Part shown: positions 22,690 to 30,718 of the stretch, one piece after another
Numbering within the stretch: the stretch's first letter is position 1
Layout: every line of letters begins with the position of its first letter
Assembly: GCF_014654675.1 (NCBI RefSeq)
Contig: NZ_BNBC01000005.1
Span: 124,001-188,000 of the forward strand
Source of the DNA: Streptomyces spiralis
GTDB lineage: Bacteria > Actinomycetota > Actinomycetes > Streptomycetales > Streptomycetaceae
Length of the DNA stretch: 64,000 nucleotides
Direction: 5' to 3'
Notes under the pieces: generated by a model
The model's database searches: none
The model's input: the letters and a program-made list of their open reading frames with translations, nothing else
What the model was told of the DNA's origin: nothing
Translations under genes and position numbers: made by a program

Positions 22690-22793
22690 GCCGCCCCCGG
22701 ACCCCCGCTTCGACCTGAACGGCCTCGTCCTCAAACGCGGGACGGGCTGGATTTCCCCCCGTATCCCCTGGTCCTCAGACGCCGGACGGGCTG
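22690..22793. repeat. Streptomyces-type dispersed repeat, two copies, one forming the pimA 3' end
   Basis: Two related units, CCTCGTCCTCAAACGC followed by GGGACGGGCTG (22723-22749) and CCTGGTCCTCAGACGC followed by CGGACGGGCTG (22767-22793), follow a GGGGGCTGCCGCCCCCGG hairpin. The second unit supplies the last codons and the stop of pimA. Sequences of this type are common between genes in Streptomyces genomes. Confidence 0.6.
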
Positions 22794-23953
22794 CTCTTCC
22801 CCGCCCTCAGTCGCGCCCGCAGGCCCGTGACCCGGTCGTCCGCGGCGACCGCCGCCGCTCCGGCCGTCACGGTCTCGTACACCGAGAGGATGTCCGCGCC
22901 CACCGTCGACCAGTCGAAGCGGCGGACGTGGGCGCTGCCGTGGGCGCGTAGTTCGGACCGGCGGGCCGGGTCGGCGAGGAGGCGTACGGCGGCGTCGGCG
23001 AGGGCGTCCGCGTCCTCGTTGGTGAACAGTTCGCCGGCCTTGCCCTGGTCCAGGACCTGGGCGAAGGCGTCCAGGTCGGAGGCGAGGACCGGGGCACCGG
23101 CGGACATGGCCTCGACGAGGATGATGCCGAAGCTCTCGCCGCCGGTGTTCGGGGCGACGTACAGGTCGATGCTGCGCAGGAAGCGCGCCTTGTCCCCGTC
23201 GCTGATCATGCCGAGGAACTCCACGCGGGAGCGCAGCTCCTTCGGCAGCGACTGGACCGCCTCCTCCTCGTCGCCGCGGCCCGCGACCAGGAGCCTGGTC
23301 TGCGGCCGGGCGGCGAGGATCTTCGGCAGGGCCCTCATCAGCACCGGCAGGCCCTTGCGGGGCTCGTCGATGCGGCCTATGAAGCCGATCGTGTCCCCCT
23401 GCCACTCGGGCCGGGGTTCGGCGCGGGCGAAGAAGTCGACGTCGACGCCGTTGGGGATCACCACCGCGTCGCCGCCCAGGTGTTCGACGAGGGTGCGCCG
23501 GGCGTACTCGCTCACGGCGATCCGCGCGCTGATCTTCTCCAGTGCGGCCTGGAGGATGGCGTACGCGGCGATCATCGCCCGCGACCGGGGATTGGAGGTG
23601 TGGAAGGTGGCGACGATCGGGCCCTGCGCGGCCCAGCAGGTCAGCAGGCCCAGCGAGGGCGAGGTCGGCTCGTGGATGTGGATCACGTCGAACCGGCCGT
23701 CGTGCAGCCAGCGCCGTACCCGGGCCGCCGAGAGGAAGCCGAAGTTCAGCCGGGCCACCGAGCCGTTGTACGGCACCGGCACCGCGCGGCCGGCCGAGAC
23801 GACGTAGGGCGGCAGCGGGGTGTCGTCGTCGGCAGGGGCGAGGACGGACACCTCGTGGCCGAGGCCGATGAAGTACTCGGCGAGGTCGCGGATGTGGAAC
23901 TGGACACCGCCCGGCACGTCCCAGGAGTAGGGGCAGACGATGCCGATCCTCAC
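22775..23953 (-). CDS. pimA: Phosphatidylinositol alpha-mannosyltransferase (GT4)
   Basis: This 392-aa GT-B enzyme transfers the first mannose from GDP-mannose to phosphatidylinositol. It starts VRIGIVCPYSWDVPGGVQFH, has HIHEPTSPS and the GT4 donor-site EX7E in GGESFGIILVEAM. The GTG overlaps the patA stop as GTGA. The last residues, GKSSPSGV, are encoded by a dispersed intergenic repeat, so the natural C-terminus has been rewritten. The gene order pgsA-patA-pimA matches mycobacteria. Confidence 0.92.
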   Translation of the reverse strand: MRIGIVCPYSWDVPGGVQFHIRDLAEYFIGLGHEVSVLAPADDDTPLPPYVVSAGRAVPVPYNGSVARLNFGFLSAARVRRWLHDGRFDVIHIHEPTSPSLGLLTCWAAQGPIVATFHTSNPRSRAMIAAYAILQAALEKISARIAVSEYARRTLVEHLGGDAVVIPNGVDVDFFARAEPRPEWQGDTIGFIGRIDEPRKGLPVLMRALPKILAARPQTRLLVAGRGDEEEAVQSLPKELRSRVEFLGMISDGDKARFLRSIDLYVAPNTGGESFGIILVEAMSAGAPVLASDLDAFAQVLDQGKAGELFTNEDADALADAAVRLLADPARRSELRAHGSAHVRRFDWSTVGADILSVYETVTAGAAAVAADDRVTGLRARLRAGKSSPSGV

Positions 23954-24867
23954 GTCCGCTCCCCGTCGGCCGGGCGGGGCTCGAGATCCGCGAGCCACAA
24001 GCGCTGCAGCATGTGCCAGTCCTCCGGGTGGTCGGCGATCCCCGTGGCGAAGGCATCGGCCAGCGCCTGTGTCATGGCAGACGTCTTCTCGGCCCGTGTA
24101 CCTGTCTCGGGTACCTCGATCGGGGGATGGACGCGGCCCCGCATGACGGGTGAGTCGTCGTACCAGAGGGTGACGGGCAGCAGCAGGGCGCCGGTCTGCT
24201 GGGCGAGCAGGGCGGGTCCGGCCGGCATGCGGGCGGTCTCGCCGAAGAACTTCACCTCGACCCCGGAGGCGGACAGGTCGCGGTCGGCGACCAGGCAGAC
24301 CAGGCCGCCGGCGCGCAGCCGCCGGGCCAGCGCGCCGAACGCGGAACCGCCGCTGTGCGGCAGGACCTCCATGCCGAGGCCCTCGCGGTAGGCGACGAAC
24401 CGGTCGTAGAGCGATTCGGGCTTCAGGCGCTCGGCGACCGTGGTGAACGGCGTCCGGAGCTCGGTGGTCACCCAGGCGCCGGCCAGGTCCCAGTTGGCCA
24501 GGTGGGGCAGGGCGAGGACGACGCCCCGGCCGGAGGCGAGCCCGTCGGTGAGGTGGTGCACGTCCTTGGGGGCGAAACCGGTGCGCACGCGCTCGGGGCT
24601 CCAGGCGGGCAGCCGGAAGGACTCCATCCAGTAGCGCAGGTACGAGCGCATGCCCGCGCGGGAGAGCTCGGCCAGCCGCTCGGGACTCGCGTCGGGCACC
24701 ACGCGCGCGTAGTTGGCCTCCAGCCGCAGCACGCCCTTGCCGCGCTGCTTCCAGGCGAGGTCGGCGATGGCGCGGCCGAGCCGCACGGCGACCGGCTCGG
24801 GCAGCTTCTTGACGGTGCCCCAGCCCAGGCCGTACAGGGCGTCGGTGAGGCGGTCCCGGGCGGTCAT
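23950..24867 (-). CDS. patA: Phosphatidylinositol mannoside acyltransferase
   Basis: This 305-aa protein belongs to the LpxL/HtrB-like lysophospholipid acyltransferase family. The HX4D catalytic motif is seen in LPHLANWDLAG, and GLVCLVADRDLSASGVEV and FFGETARMPAGPALLA are family segments. By position between pgsA and pimA it should acylate the mannose of PIM. The ATG overlaps the pgsA stop as ATGA, and its stop overlaps the pimA GTG. Confidence 0.9.
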   Translation of the reverse strand: MTARDRLTDALYGLGWGTVKKLPEPVAVRLGRAIADLAWKQRGKGVLRLEANYARVVPDASPERLAELSRAGMRSYLRYWMESFRLPAWSPERVRTGFAPKDVHHLTDGLASGRGVVLALPHLANWDLAGAWVTTELRTPFTTVAERLKPESLYDRFVAYREGLGMEVLPHSGGSAFGALARRLRAGGLVCLVADRDLSASGVEVKFFGETARMPAGPALLAQQTGALLLPVTLWYDDSPVMRGRVHPPIEVPETGTRAEKTSAMTQALADAFATGIADHPEDWHMLQRLWLADLEPRPADGERT

Positions 24868-25538
24868 GTCGCCGCCCCGCTCCCCTGGTTCTCCTGCCGT
24901 GCGGCGGCGGCCTCCGCCTCCTCCGACTCGCGGCGGACGGTGACGACCCGCTGGATCAGCGTGACCAGGCTGCCGGCGGCGACGATCCACAGCGCGACCG
25001 GCAGCAGGTACTGGATGCCGGGCACGCCGAACTTGTGCAGGCCCGCGAAGCCGGCCGCGACCAGTGAGATCACCAGCCGTTCGGCGCGCTCGACCAGCCC
25101 GTTGACGGCCACGGGCAGGCCGATCGACTCGCCGCGCGCCTTGGTGTACGACACCACCTGGCCGCTGGCCAGGCAGAAGATCGACACCGCGCACAGCACG
25201 TTGTCGTCGCCCCGGCCCGCGTACCACAGCGCGAAACCGCCGAAGATCGCGCCGTCGGCCACCCGGTCGAGGGTGGAGTCGAGGAAGGCGCCCCAGCGGC
25301 TGGAGCGGCCGAGCTGGCGGGCCATGTTGCCGTCGACCAGGTCGGAGAACACGAACAGGGTGATCACGACCGTGCCCCAGAAGAACTCGCCCCGGGGGTA
25401 GAAGACCAGCGCGCCCGCGACCACTCCGGCGGTGCCGATGAGCGTGACCGTGTCGGGGCTCACGCCCCGGCGGATGAGAAACGCGGCGAACGGTGTGAGG
25501 ACACGCGTGAAGAATGCACGCGCGTACTTGTTCAGCAT
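24864..25538 (-). CDS. pgsA: CDP-alcohol phosphatidyltransferase (phosphatidylinositol phosphate synthase)
   Basis: This 224-aa integral membrane enzyme has the full CDP-alcohol phosphotransferase signature DG-x2-AR-x8-G-x3-D-x3-D (DGNMARQLGRSSRW then GAFLDSTLD), and about six membrane segments. By its neighbours patA and pimA it should make phosphatidylinositol phosphate from CDP-diacylglycerol and inositol phosphate. The ATG at 25538 is chosen because homologues begin close to MLNKYAR. Confidence 0.91.
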   Translation of the reverse strand: MLNKYARAFFTRVLTPFAAFLIRRGVSPDTVTLIGTAGVVAGALVFYPRGEFFWGTVVITLFVFSDLVDGNMARQLGRSSRWGAFLDSTLDRVADGAIFGGFALWYAGRGDDNVLCAVSIFCLASGQVVSYTKARGESIGLPVAVNGLVERAERLVISLVAAGFAGLHKFGVPGIQYLLPVALWIVAAGSLVTLIQRVVTVRRESEEAEAAAARQENQGSGAAT

Positions 25539-25858
25539 GGCCTTCCCGAGGGTCGGTGTCGCCGGGCGGCCCCTGCTGGCCACCGGCGGGCCCAATCGTA
25601 GCCACGCGCGCGCGTGGGTGACGTCCGGGCACCCGCGGGCCCGCTCGGCGGCCCCGGCCCGGGGCGCGCGGCCGCGGCTCGCGTGCGCCGGTTCACGGTG
25701 TGTGACGGCCGGTCGGGGCGGGATCGGGTCGTTCGTATGGACGCGGCATGACGGGAGTGGAAAGCTCGAATCAACCGCGGGCGTCGCAGGAGCCGCCAGT
25801 GACGCGGTGCCGCGTGTCCGCGCCCACAGTGACCTCACCGTGCACGGGAGGCAGGATC
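25539..25858. other. Divergent control region between pgsA and the EF-G-like gene
   Basis: These 320 bases must hold both promoters. They contain the 16-bp palindrome CCACGCGCGCGCGTGG at 25602-25617, about 64 bases upstream of pgsA, and a GGGAGGC ribosome site for the rightward gene. I see no additional gene. Confidence 0.45.
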
Positions 25859-28057
25859 ATGGGCGACAAGGCGCACACACATCCCGGAGCCGCCGGCAGG
25901 GCAATGGCGGCCGACCAACCCACGTCCCTACGGAATGTGGTGCTGGTCGGCCACTCCGGTTCGGGCAAGACGACTCTGGTGGAGGCTCTCGCGCTGACGG
26001 CGGGAGCGGTGAACCGGGCGGGCCGCGTCGAGGACGGCGGCTGCGTCTCCGACTACGACGAGATCGAGCACCGGCAGCAGCGCTCGGTGCAGCTCTCCCT
26101 GGTGCCGGTGGAATGGGACGGCATCAAGATCAACCTTCTGGACACCCCCGGCTACGCGGACTTCGTCGGGGAGCTCAGGGCCGGTCTGCGCGCGGCGGAC
26201 GCGGCCCTCTTCGTCGTCTCGGCCTCCGACGGTGTGGACGGCTCGACCCGGATGGTGTGGGAGGAGTGCGCGGCCGTCGGGATGCCGAGGGCCATCGTGA
26301 TCACCCACCTGGAGGCCGCCCGCGCGGACTTCGAGGAGATGACCCGGGTGTGCGCCGAGGCCTTCGGCGCGGACGACCCCGACGCGGTGCTGCCGCTCTA
26401 CCTGCCGCTGCACGGCCCCGAGGGCCCCGACGGGCACATGCCCGTGACGGGACTGGTCGGGCTGCTGACGCAGAAGCTGTTCGACTACTCGACCGGGGAA
26501 CGCAAGGAGTCCGAACCGGGCGAGGACCAGCTGCCGCGGATGGACGAGGCCCGTGCCCGGCTCATCGAGGGGATCATCTCCGAGAGCGAGGACGAGACCC
26601 TCATGGACCGCTACCTCGGCGGCGAGCGGGTCGACCTCGAGACCCTGATCAAGGACCTGGAGCGGGCCGTCGCGCGCGGGGTCTTCCACCCCGTGCTGGC
26701 CGCCGCCCCAGCAGCCGAGGGCGCGAAACAGGGCATCGGCACGGTGGAGCTGCTGGAACTGATCACCCGCGGCTTCCCCACCCCGCTGGAGCGCGAGGCG
26801 CCCGTCGTCACCACGCTCGACGGCAAGCCGCGCGAGCTGGCGCCGTGCGACCCGGACGGGCCGCTGGTCGCCGAGGTCGTCAAGACCGCCTCCGACCCCT
26901 ACGTCGGCCGGGTCTCCCTCGTCCGGGTCTTCTCCGGCACTCTGCGGCCCGACCAGACGGTGCACGTCTCCGGGCACGGGCTGACCGACCGCGGTCACGA
27001 GGACCACGACGTCGACGAACGCGTCGGCGCCCTGTCGATGCCGTTCGGCAAGCAGCAGCGGCCCGTGACGCACGCCGTCGCGGGTGACCTCGCGTCCGTG
27101 GCGAAACTGGGCCGCGCCGAGACCGGCGACACCCTCTCCGCCAAGGACGACCCGCTGCTGATGGCCCCGTGGGAGATGCCCGACCCGCTGCTGCCGCTGG
27201 CCATCCAGGCGCACAGCAAGGCCGACGAGGACAAGCTCTCCCAGGGCCTGTCCCGGCTGGTCGCCGAGGATCCGACGATGCGCCTGGAGCAGAACCAGGA
27301 CACCCACCAGGTGGTCCTGTGGTGCCTGGGCGAGGCCCACGCGGACGTCGCCCTGGAACGGCTGCGCAGCCGGTACGGCGTCCAGGTCGACGTCGTGCCG
27401 CACCGGGTCTCCCTCCGGGAGACGTTCGCGAACCGGTCCGCGGGGCGCGGCCGGCACGTCAAGCAGTCCGGCGGGCACGGTCAGTACGCGATCTGCGAGA
27501 TCGAGGTGGAGCCGCTGCCGGGCGGCTCGGGCATCGAGTTCGTCGACAAGGTCGTCGGCGGGGCGGTGCCCCGGCAGTTCATCCCGTCGGTGGAGAAGGG
27601 CGTGCGCGCCCAGGCCGCCAAGGGGGTCGCCGCCGGGTATCCGCTGATCGACGTCCGGGTCACGCTGCTGGACGGCAAGGCGCACTCGGTGGACTCCTCC
27701 GACGCCGCGTTCCAGACGGCGGGCGCGCTGGCGCTGCGGGAGGCCGCGGCGGACGCGAAGATCCATCTGCTGGAGCCGGTGGCCGAGGTGAGCGTGCTGG
27801 TCGGCGACGACTACGTGGGCGCCGTGATGAGCGACCTGTCCGGGCGGCGCGGCCGGGTGCTGGGCACCGAACAGGTCGGCAGCGGGCGCACGCTGGTGCG
27901 GGCCGAGGTGCCCGAGATCGAGATCGGCCGGTACGCGGTCGACCTGCGGTCCCTGTCGCACGGCACGGCCCGCTTCGACCGCTGCTACGCCCGGCACGAG
28001 CCGATGCCGCCGCAGGTCGCCGACCGGGTCCGCGAACAGGAGCGCGAGGCCTCGTAG
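25859..28057 (+). CDS. EF-G-like translational GTPase with degenerate G motifs
   Basis: This 732-aa protein has the five-domain EF-G architecture. The P-loop GHSGSGKTT is at residues 31-39, G3 is LLDTPGYADF, and the domain IV/V segments include RHVKQSGGHGQYA. Switch I reads HRQQRSVQL where canonical EF-G has ERGIT. The G4 motif NKxD is replaced by THLE (IVITHLEAARADF). It is therefore an EF-G paralogue of the kind found in actinobacteria rather than the main fusA product. The ATG at 25859 follows GGGAGGCAGGATC. Its role is unknown. Confidence 0.9.
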   Translation: MGDKAHTHPGAAGRAMAADQPTSLRNVVLVGHSGSGKTTLVEALALTAGAVNRAGRVEDGGCVSDYDEIEHRQQRSVQLSLVPVEWDGIKINLLDTPGYADFVGELRAGLRAADAALFVVSASDGVDGSTRMVWEECAAVGMPRAIVITHLEAARADFEEMTRVCAEAFGADDPDAVLPLYLPLHGPEGPDGHMPVTGLVGLLTQKLFDYSTGERKESEPGEDQLPRMDEARARLIEGIISESEDETLMDRYLGGERVDLETLIKDLERAVARGVFHPVLAAAPAAEGAKQGIGTVELLELITRGFPTPLEREAPVVTTLDGKPRELAPCDPDGPLVAEVVKTASDPYVGRVSLVRVFSGTLRPDQTVHVSGHGLTDRGHEDHDVDERVGALSMPFGKQQRPVTHAVAGDLASVAKLGRAETGDTLSAKDDPLLMAPWEMPDPLLPLAIQAHSKADEDKLSQGLSRLVAEDPTMRLEQNQDTHQVVLWCLGEAHADVALERLRSRYGVQVDVVPHRVSLRETFANRSAGRGRHVKQSGGHGQYAICEIEVEPLPGGSGIEFVDKVVGGAVPRQFIPSVEKGVRAQAAKGVAAGYPLIDVRVTLLDGKAHSVDSSDAAFQTAGALALREAAADAKIHLLEPVAEVSVLVGDDYVGAVMSDLSGRRGRVLGTEQVGSGRTLVRAEVPEIEIGRYAVDLRSLSHGTARFDRCYARHEPMPPQVADRVREQEREAS

Positions 28058-28096
28058 TCGGCACGCCCGGCGCACAACCGGGCGTCCGCGCAAGGC

Positions 28097-28152
28097 TGCG
28101 GAACGCTTCGCTCCGCAACAGCCCTGACAGGCGGGCGGCTTCGGCCGTCCGC
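28097..28152 (+). terminator. Two hairpins after the EF-G-like gene
   Basis: The first hairpin (28097-28117) has a TGCGGA/TCCGCA base. The second (28131-28152) is a 9-bp stem closed by a stable TTCG tetraloop. They lie 40-95 bases past the stop and could end that transcript. Confidence 0.6.
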
Positions 28153-28304
28153 CTCCGCGTGTCAGTCGCTGCGGATACGCTGATGACCTGATCAACAGGT
28201 GTGCGGGGCAGGGAAGTCGGGAAGGCCGCAAGGGCCTGCCTGATATCCGGCGGGAATTGTCAGACGGGCCGCGGGTGCGGACGCGGCGGCAGTGGGGGCG
28301 GTCA

Positions 28305-29960
28305 GTGACGGACGGATTCGATTTCAGTCCCGGGGCGCAGGTGCCCCTGTCGGGTGCGGCGGGACAGACGGCGGCGACCTACGCGCTGGCCGCGGCCGCC
28401 TACCGGGACGACGAAGTGGCCCGGATCAAGGAAGCCGACAACGAATGGCACCAGTCCGAGGTCAAGCCGCCGCGCCCGTGGGCGAAGATCTTCCGCCCGC
28501 TGCTCGGTGAGGCCTACTCCCGTGCGGTGATCGACCGCATGCTGGGTGCCGGGCGCAAGCCGCTCATCCAGTCCTTCGGCCTGGAACCGCAGGTCGTCGT
28601 CGAGCACTGCCTGGCGGCCCACCGCATCCGCCGTGAGCGCGACAACTGGCTCACCGCGGTGACCGTGCTGTGCGGGGTGCTCTTCCTGCCCGGGTTCCTG
28701 GTCTGGCTGCTGGTCTTCACCCTGCGCACCACGATGAGCAGGCGGGAGGACAAGCGCGCCGGCCTGCTCGCCACGCTGGTGCTGGTCGCCGTGGGCGCGC
28801 TCGCCGTGCTGTTCCTGATCAGGCTGCCGTTCCACGGCTTCTGGGGGTGGTACGCGCGCGCGGCGGTCGTCATGCCGGTCGTCGGCTGGTTCTGGGCCCG
28901 GCAGATCTGCGAGCGCACCGCGCGGGACCTTCGGGGGCGCTGGGAGAGCCTGGTGTCGGGCGGCGCCGTGGGCGCCAAGATCCCCGAGGCGGTGCCCGGG
29001 AACCCCGGCGACGCGGCCGAGCAGGTCCGCAAGGAGCTCGCCCGGCTCAGCGCCGAGCAGCGGTCCAACTCGGTCTTCTACGCCGGCCCCAAGGGCATAC
29101 TCGGCATGGGCACACGGTGGGGCAGCTGGCAGCTGGCCGAGGACCTGGTCTCGGCGGAGCCGGGCAAGGACTTCCACCCGTTCCGCAGCTGGGACGTGAT
29201 CACCGCGATCCAGGGCGGGCTGGCCATGCTGGAGCGCACCCCGATCAACACCGGTGGCTTCACCAAGCCGTCCATCACGCACTGGATCGTCACCCCCATC
29301 GGGGAGAAGGCCAAGGAGGTCTCCCGGCCCAGCGGCACGGACGTGGAGGCGTACACGATCCGGACGCACGCCATACAGGACATCTGCAACAAGCAGCAGT
29401 TCGGCAGCGGCGACCGGCACTACCTCGGCGTGCAGTGGACGCTGTGGGACGGCCACCTGGTGATCACCATGCTGATCACCGTGACGGTGCTCCACGAGAC
29501 CCTGCGCATCGAGGTCACCGGGCACGCCCTGGGCCCGCTCAACCCCTTGTTCAACGAGAAGCCGGCGGCCAAGGAGAAGGAGGTGCAGAAGCCGTTCCGC
29601 TTCTGGGAGACCCGCAAGGTGAAGCTGCCCCTGGTCGACACCGACGAGGTGGTGCGGCTCGCCGCCCGCGCGCCCCTGACCTGGTACCCGCCGCTGCTCA
29701 ACTGGCTCGGCGGCAGCCTGACCCTCCCCGAGCCGTTCGGCCTGCGGCACGCCTGGGCCGACCAGCCCTGGCGCCACCGCTTCATGGCCGACGACGCGCT
29801 GCGCGCCGCCACCCCCGTGCTGCGGGTGGTGCACGCGGCGGCGCTCAGGACCCTCAGGGAGAACGGCGTGGACGTGGAGAAGTTCGGCACCCGCTCGTCG
29901 ATCCTCAGCGGGAATGTGCAGGACGTGATCCCGAAGAAGGCGGACGTGTACGACGCGTGA
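28305..29960 (+). CDS. Conserved membrane protein of unknown function, 551 aa
   Basis: I do not recognise a family. The cytoplasmic N-terminus (about 110 residues) is followed by three membrane segments near residues 116-138, 153-173 and 182-198. A roughly 350-residue soluble part then contains one more hydrophobic stretch (LVITMLITVTVL). There is no signal peptide. The GTG at 28305 follows GGGGGCGG. A longer frame begins at 28257 but lacks a ribosome site. It stands alone between the EF-G-like gene and the convergent HIT gene. Confidence 0.75.
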   Translation: MTDGFDFSPGAQVPLSGAAGQTAATYALAAAAYRDDEVARIKEADNEWHQSEVKPPRPWAKIFRPLLGEAYSRAVIDRMLGAGRKPLIQSFGLEPQVVVEHCLAAHRIRRERDNWLTAVTVLCGVLFLPGFLVWLLVFTLRTTMSRREDKRAGLLATLVLVAVGALAVLFLIRLPFHGFWGWYARAAVVMPVVGWFWARQICERTARDLRGRWESLVSGGAVGAKIPEAVPGNPGDAAEQVRKELARLSAEQRSNSVFYAGPKGILGMGTRWGSWQLAEDLVSAEPGKDFHPFRSWDVITAIQGGLAMLERTPINTGGFTKPSITHWIVTPIGEKAKEVSRPSGTDVEAYTIRTHAIQDICNKQQFGSGDRHYLGVQWTLWDGHLVITMLITVTVLHETLRIEVTGHALGPLNPLFNEKPAAKEKEVQKPFRFWETRKVKLPLVDTDEVVRLAARAPLTWYPPLLNWLGGSLTLPEPFGLRHAWADQPWRHRFMADDALRAATPVLRVVHAAALRTLRENGVDVEKFGTRSSILSGNVQDVIPKKADVYDA

Positions 29961-30065
29961 CGCCTCCGGCGGTCAGGGCGACCGGGCGGGGAGGCGGATG
30001 ACCGTTCAGGGGGCTGCGGGTGACCGTTCCGGGAGCTCCGCCCCCGGACTCCCCCGGCGCCCGGC

Positions 30066-30614
30066 TCACGCCGTCGGCCAGGCCTCCGCCAGCATCTTCC
30101 TGGTGTCGGCCAGGAGCTGCGGCAGCACCTTGGTATGGCCGACGACCGGCATGAAGTTCGTGTCGCCGCCCCAGCGGGGCACGATGTGCTGGTGCAGATG
30201 GGCCGCGATGCCGGCGCCGGCGACCGTGCCCTGGTTCATGCCGATGTTGAAGCCGTGGGCGCCGGAGGCGGTGCGCAGGGCCCGCATGGCCTGCTTGGTC
30301 AGCTCCGCCAGCTCGGCGGTCTCCGCCTCCGTGAGGTCGGTGTAGTCGGCGACGTGGCGGTACGGCACGGTCATCAGGTGGCCGCCGTTGTACGGGTACA
30401 GGTTGAGCACCGCGTACACCTGCTCGCCGCGCCGGACGATGAGGCCGTCCTCGTCGGACTTGGCCGGTATGGCGCAGAAGGGACAGCCGTCTCCGGCCCC
30501 GGGGCCGCTCGGCTTGTTCTCGCCCTGGATGTAGGCCATCCGGTGGGGCGTCCACAGGCGCTGGAACGCGTCCTGCGTACCCACTCCGATCTGCTGCTCC
30601 GGCTCACGCGTCAT
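30066..30614 (-). CDS. HIT-family nucleotide hydrolase/phosphorylase
   Basis: This 182-aa protein has the histidine triad HLHQHIVPRW and an N-terminal CPFC, a likely metal-binding pair, with GFNIGMNQGTVAGAGIAAH before the triad. The closest match I know by order and sequence is the mycobacterial Ap4A phosphorylase encoded between thrS and pgsA. That reaction is inferred. It follows thrS, but a hairpin separates them. Confidence 0.88.
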   Translation of the reverse strand: MTREPEQQIGVGTQDAFQRLWTPHRMAYIQGENKPSGPGAGDGCPFCAIPAKSDEDGLIVRRGEQVYAVLNLYPYNGGHLMTVPYRHVADYTDLTEAETAELAELTKQAMRALRTASGAHGFNIGMNQGTVAGAGIAAHLHQHIVPRWGGDTNFMPVVGHTKVLPQLLADTRKMLAEAWPTA

Positions 30615-30652
30615 GCGTGCAGCATATGGCGTCGGGCCCCGGCGAAGGGCAA

Positions 30653-30682
30653 GGCCCCCGGTGAGGCAGATCACCGGGGGCC
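30653..30682 (-). terminator. thrS terminator
   Basis: A perfect 12-bp stem (GGCCCCCGGTGA and its complement) with a 6-base loop lies 36 bases past the thrS stop, so the HIT gene may rely on read-through or its own promoter. Confidence 0.75.
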
Positions 30683-30718
30683 GGGCCGTACGGCTGCCGC
30701 GGCCGCCGCCGTCGCCGA

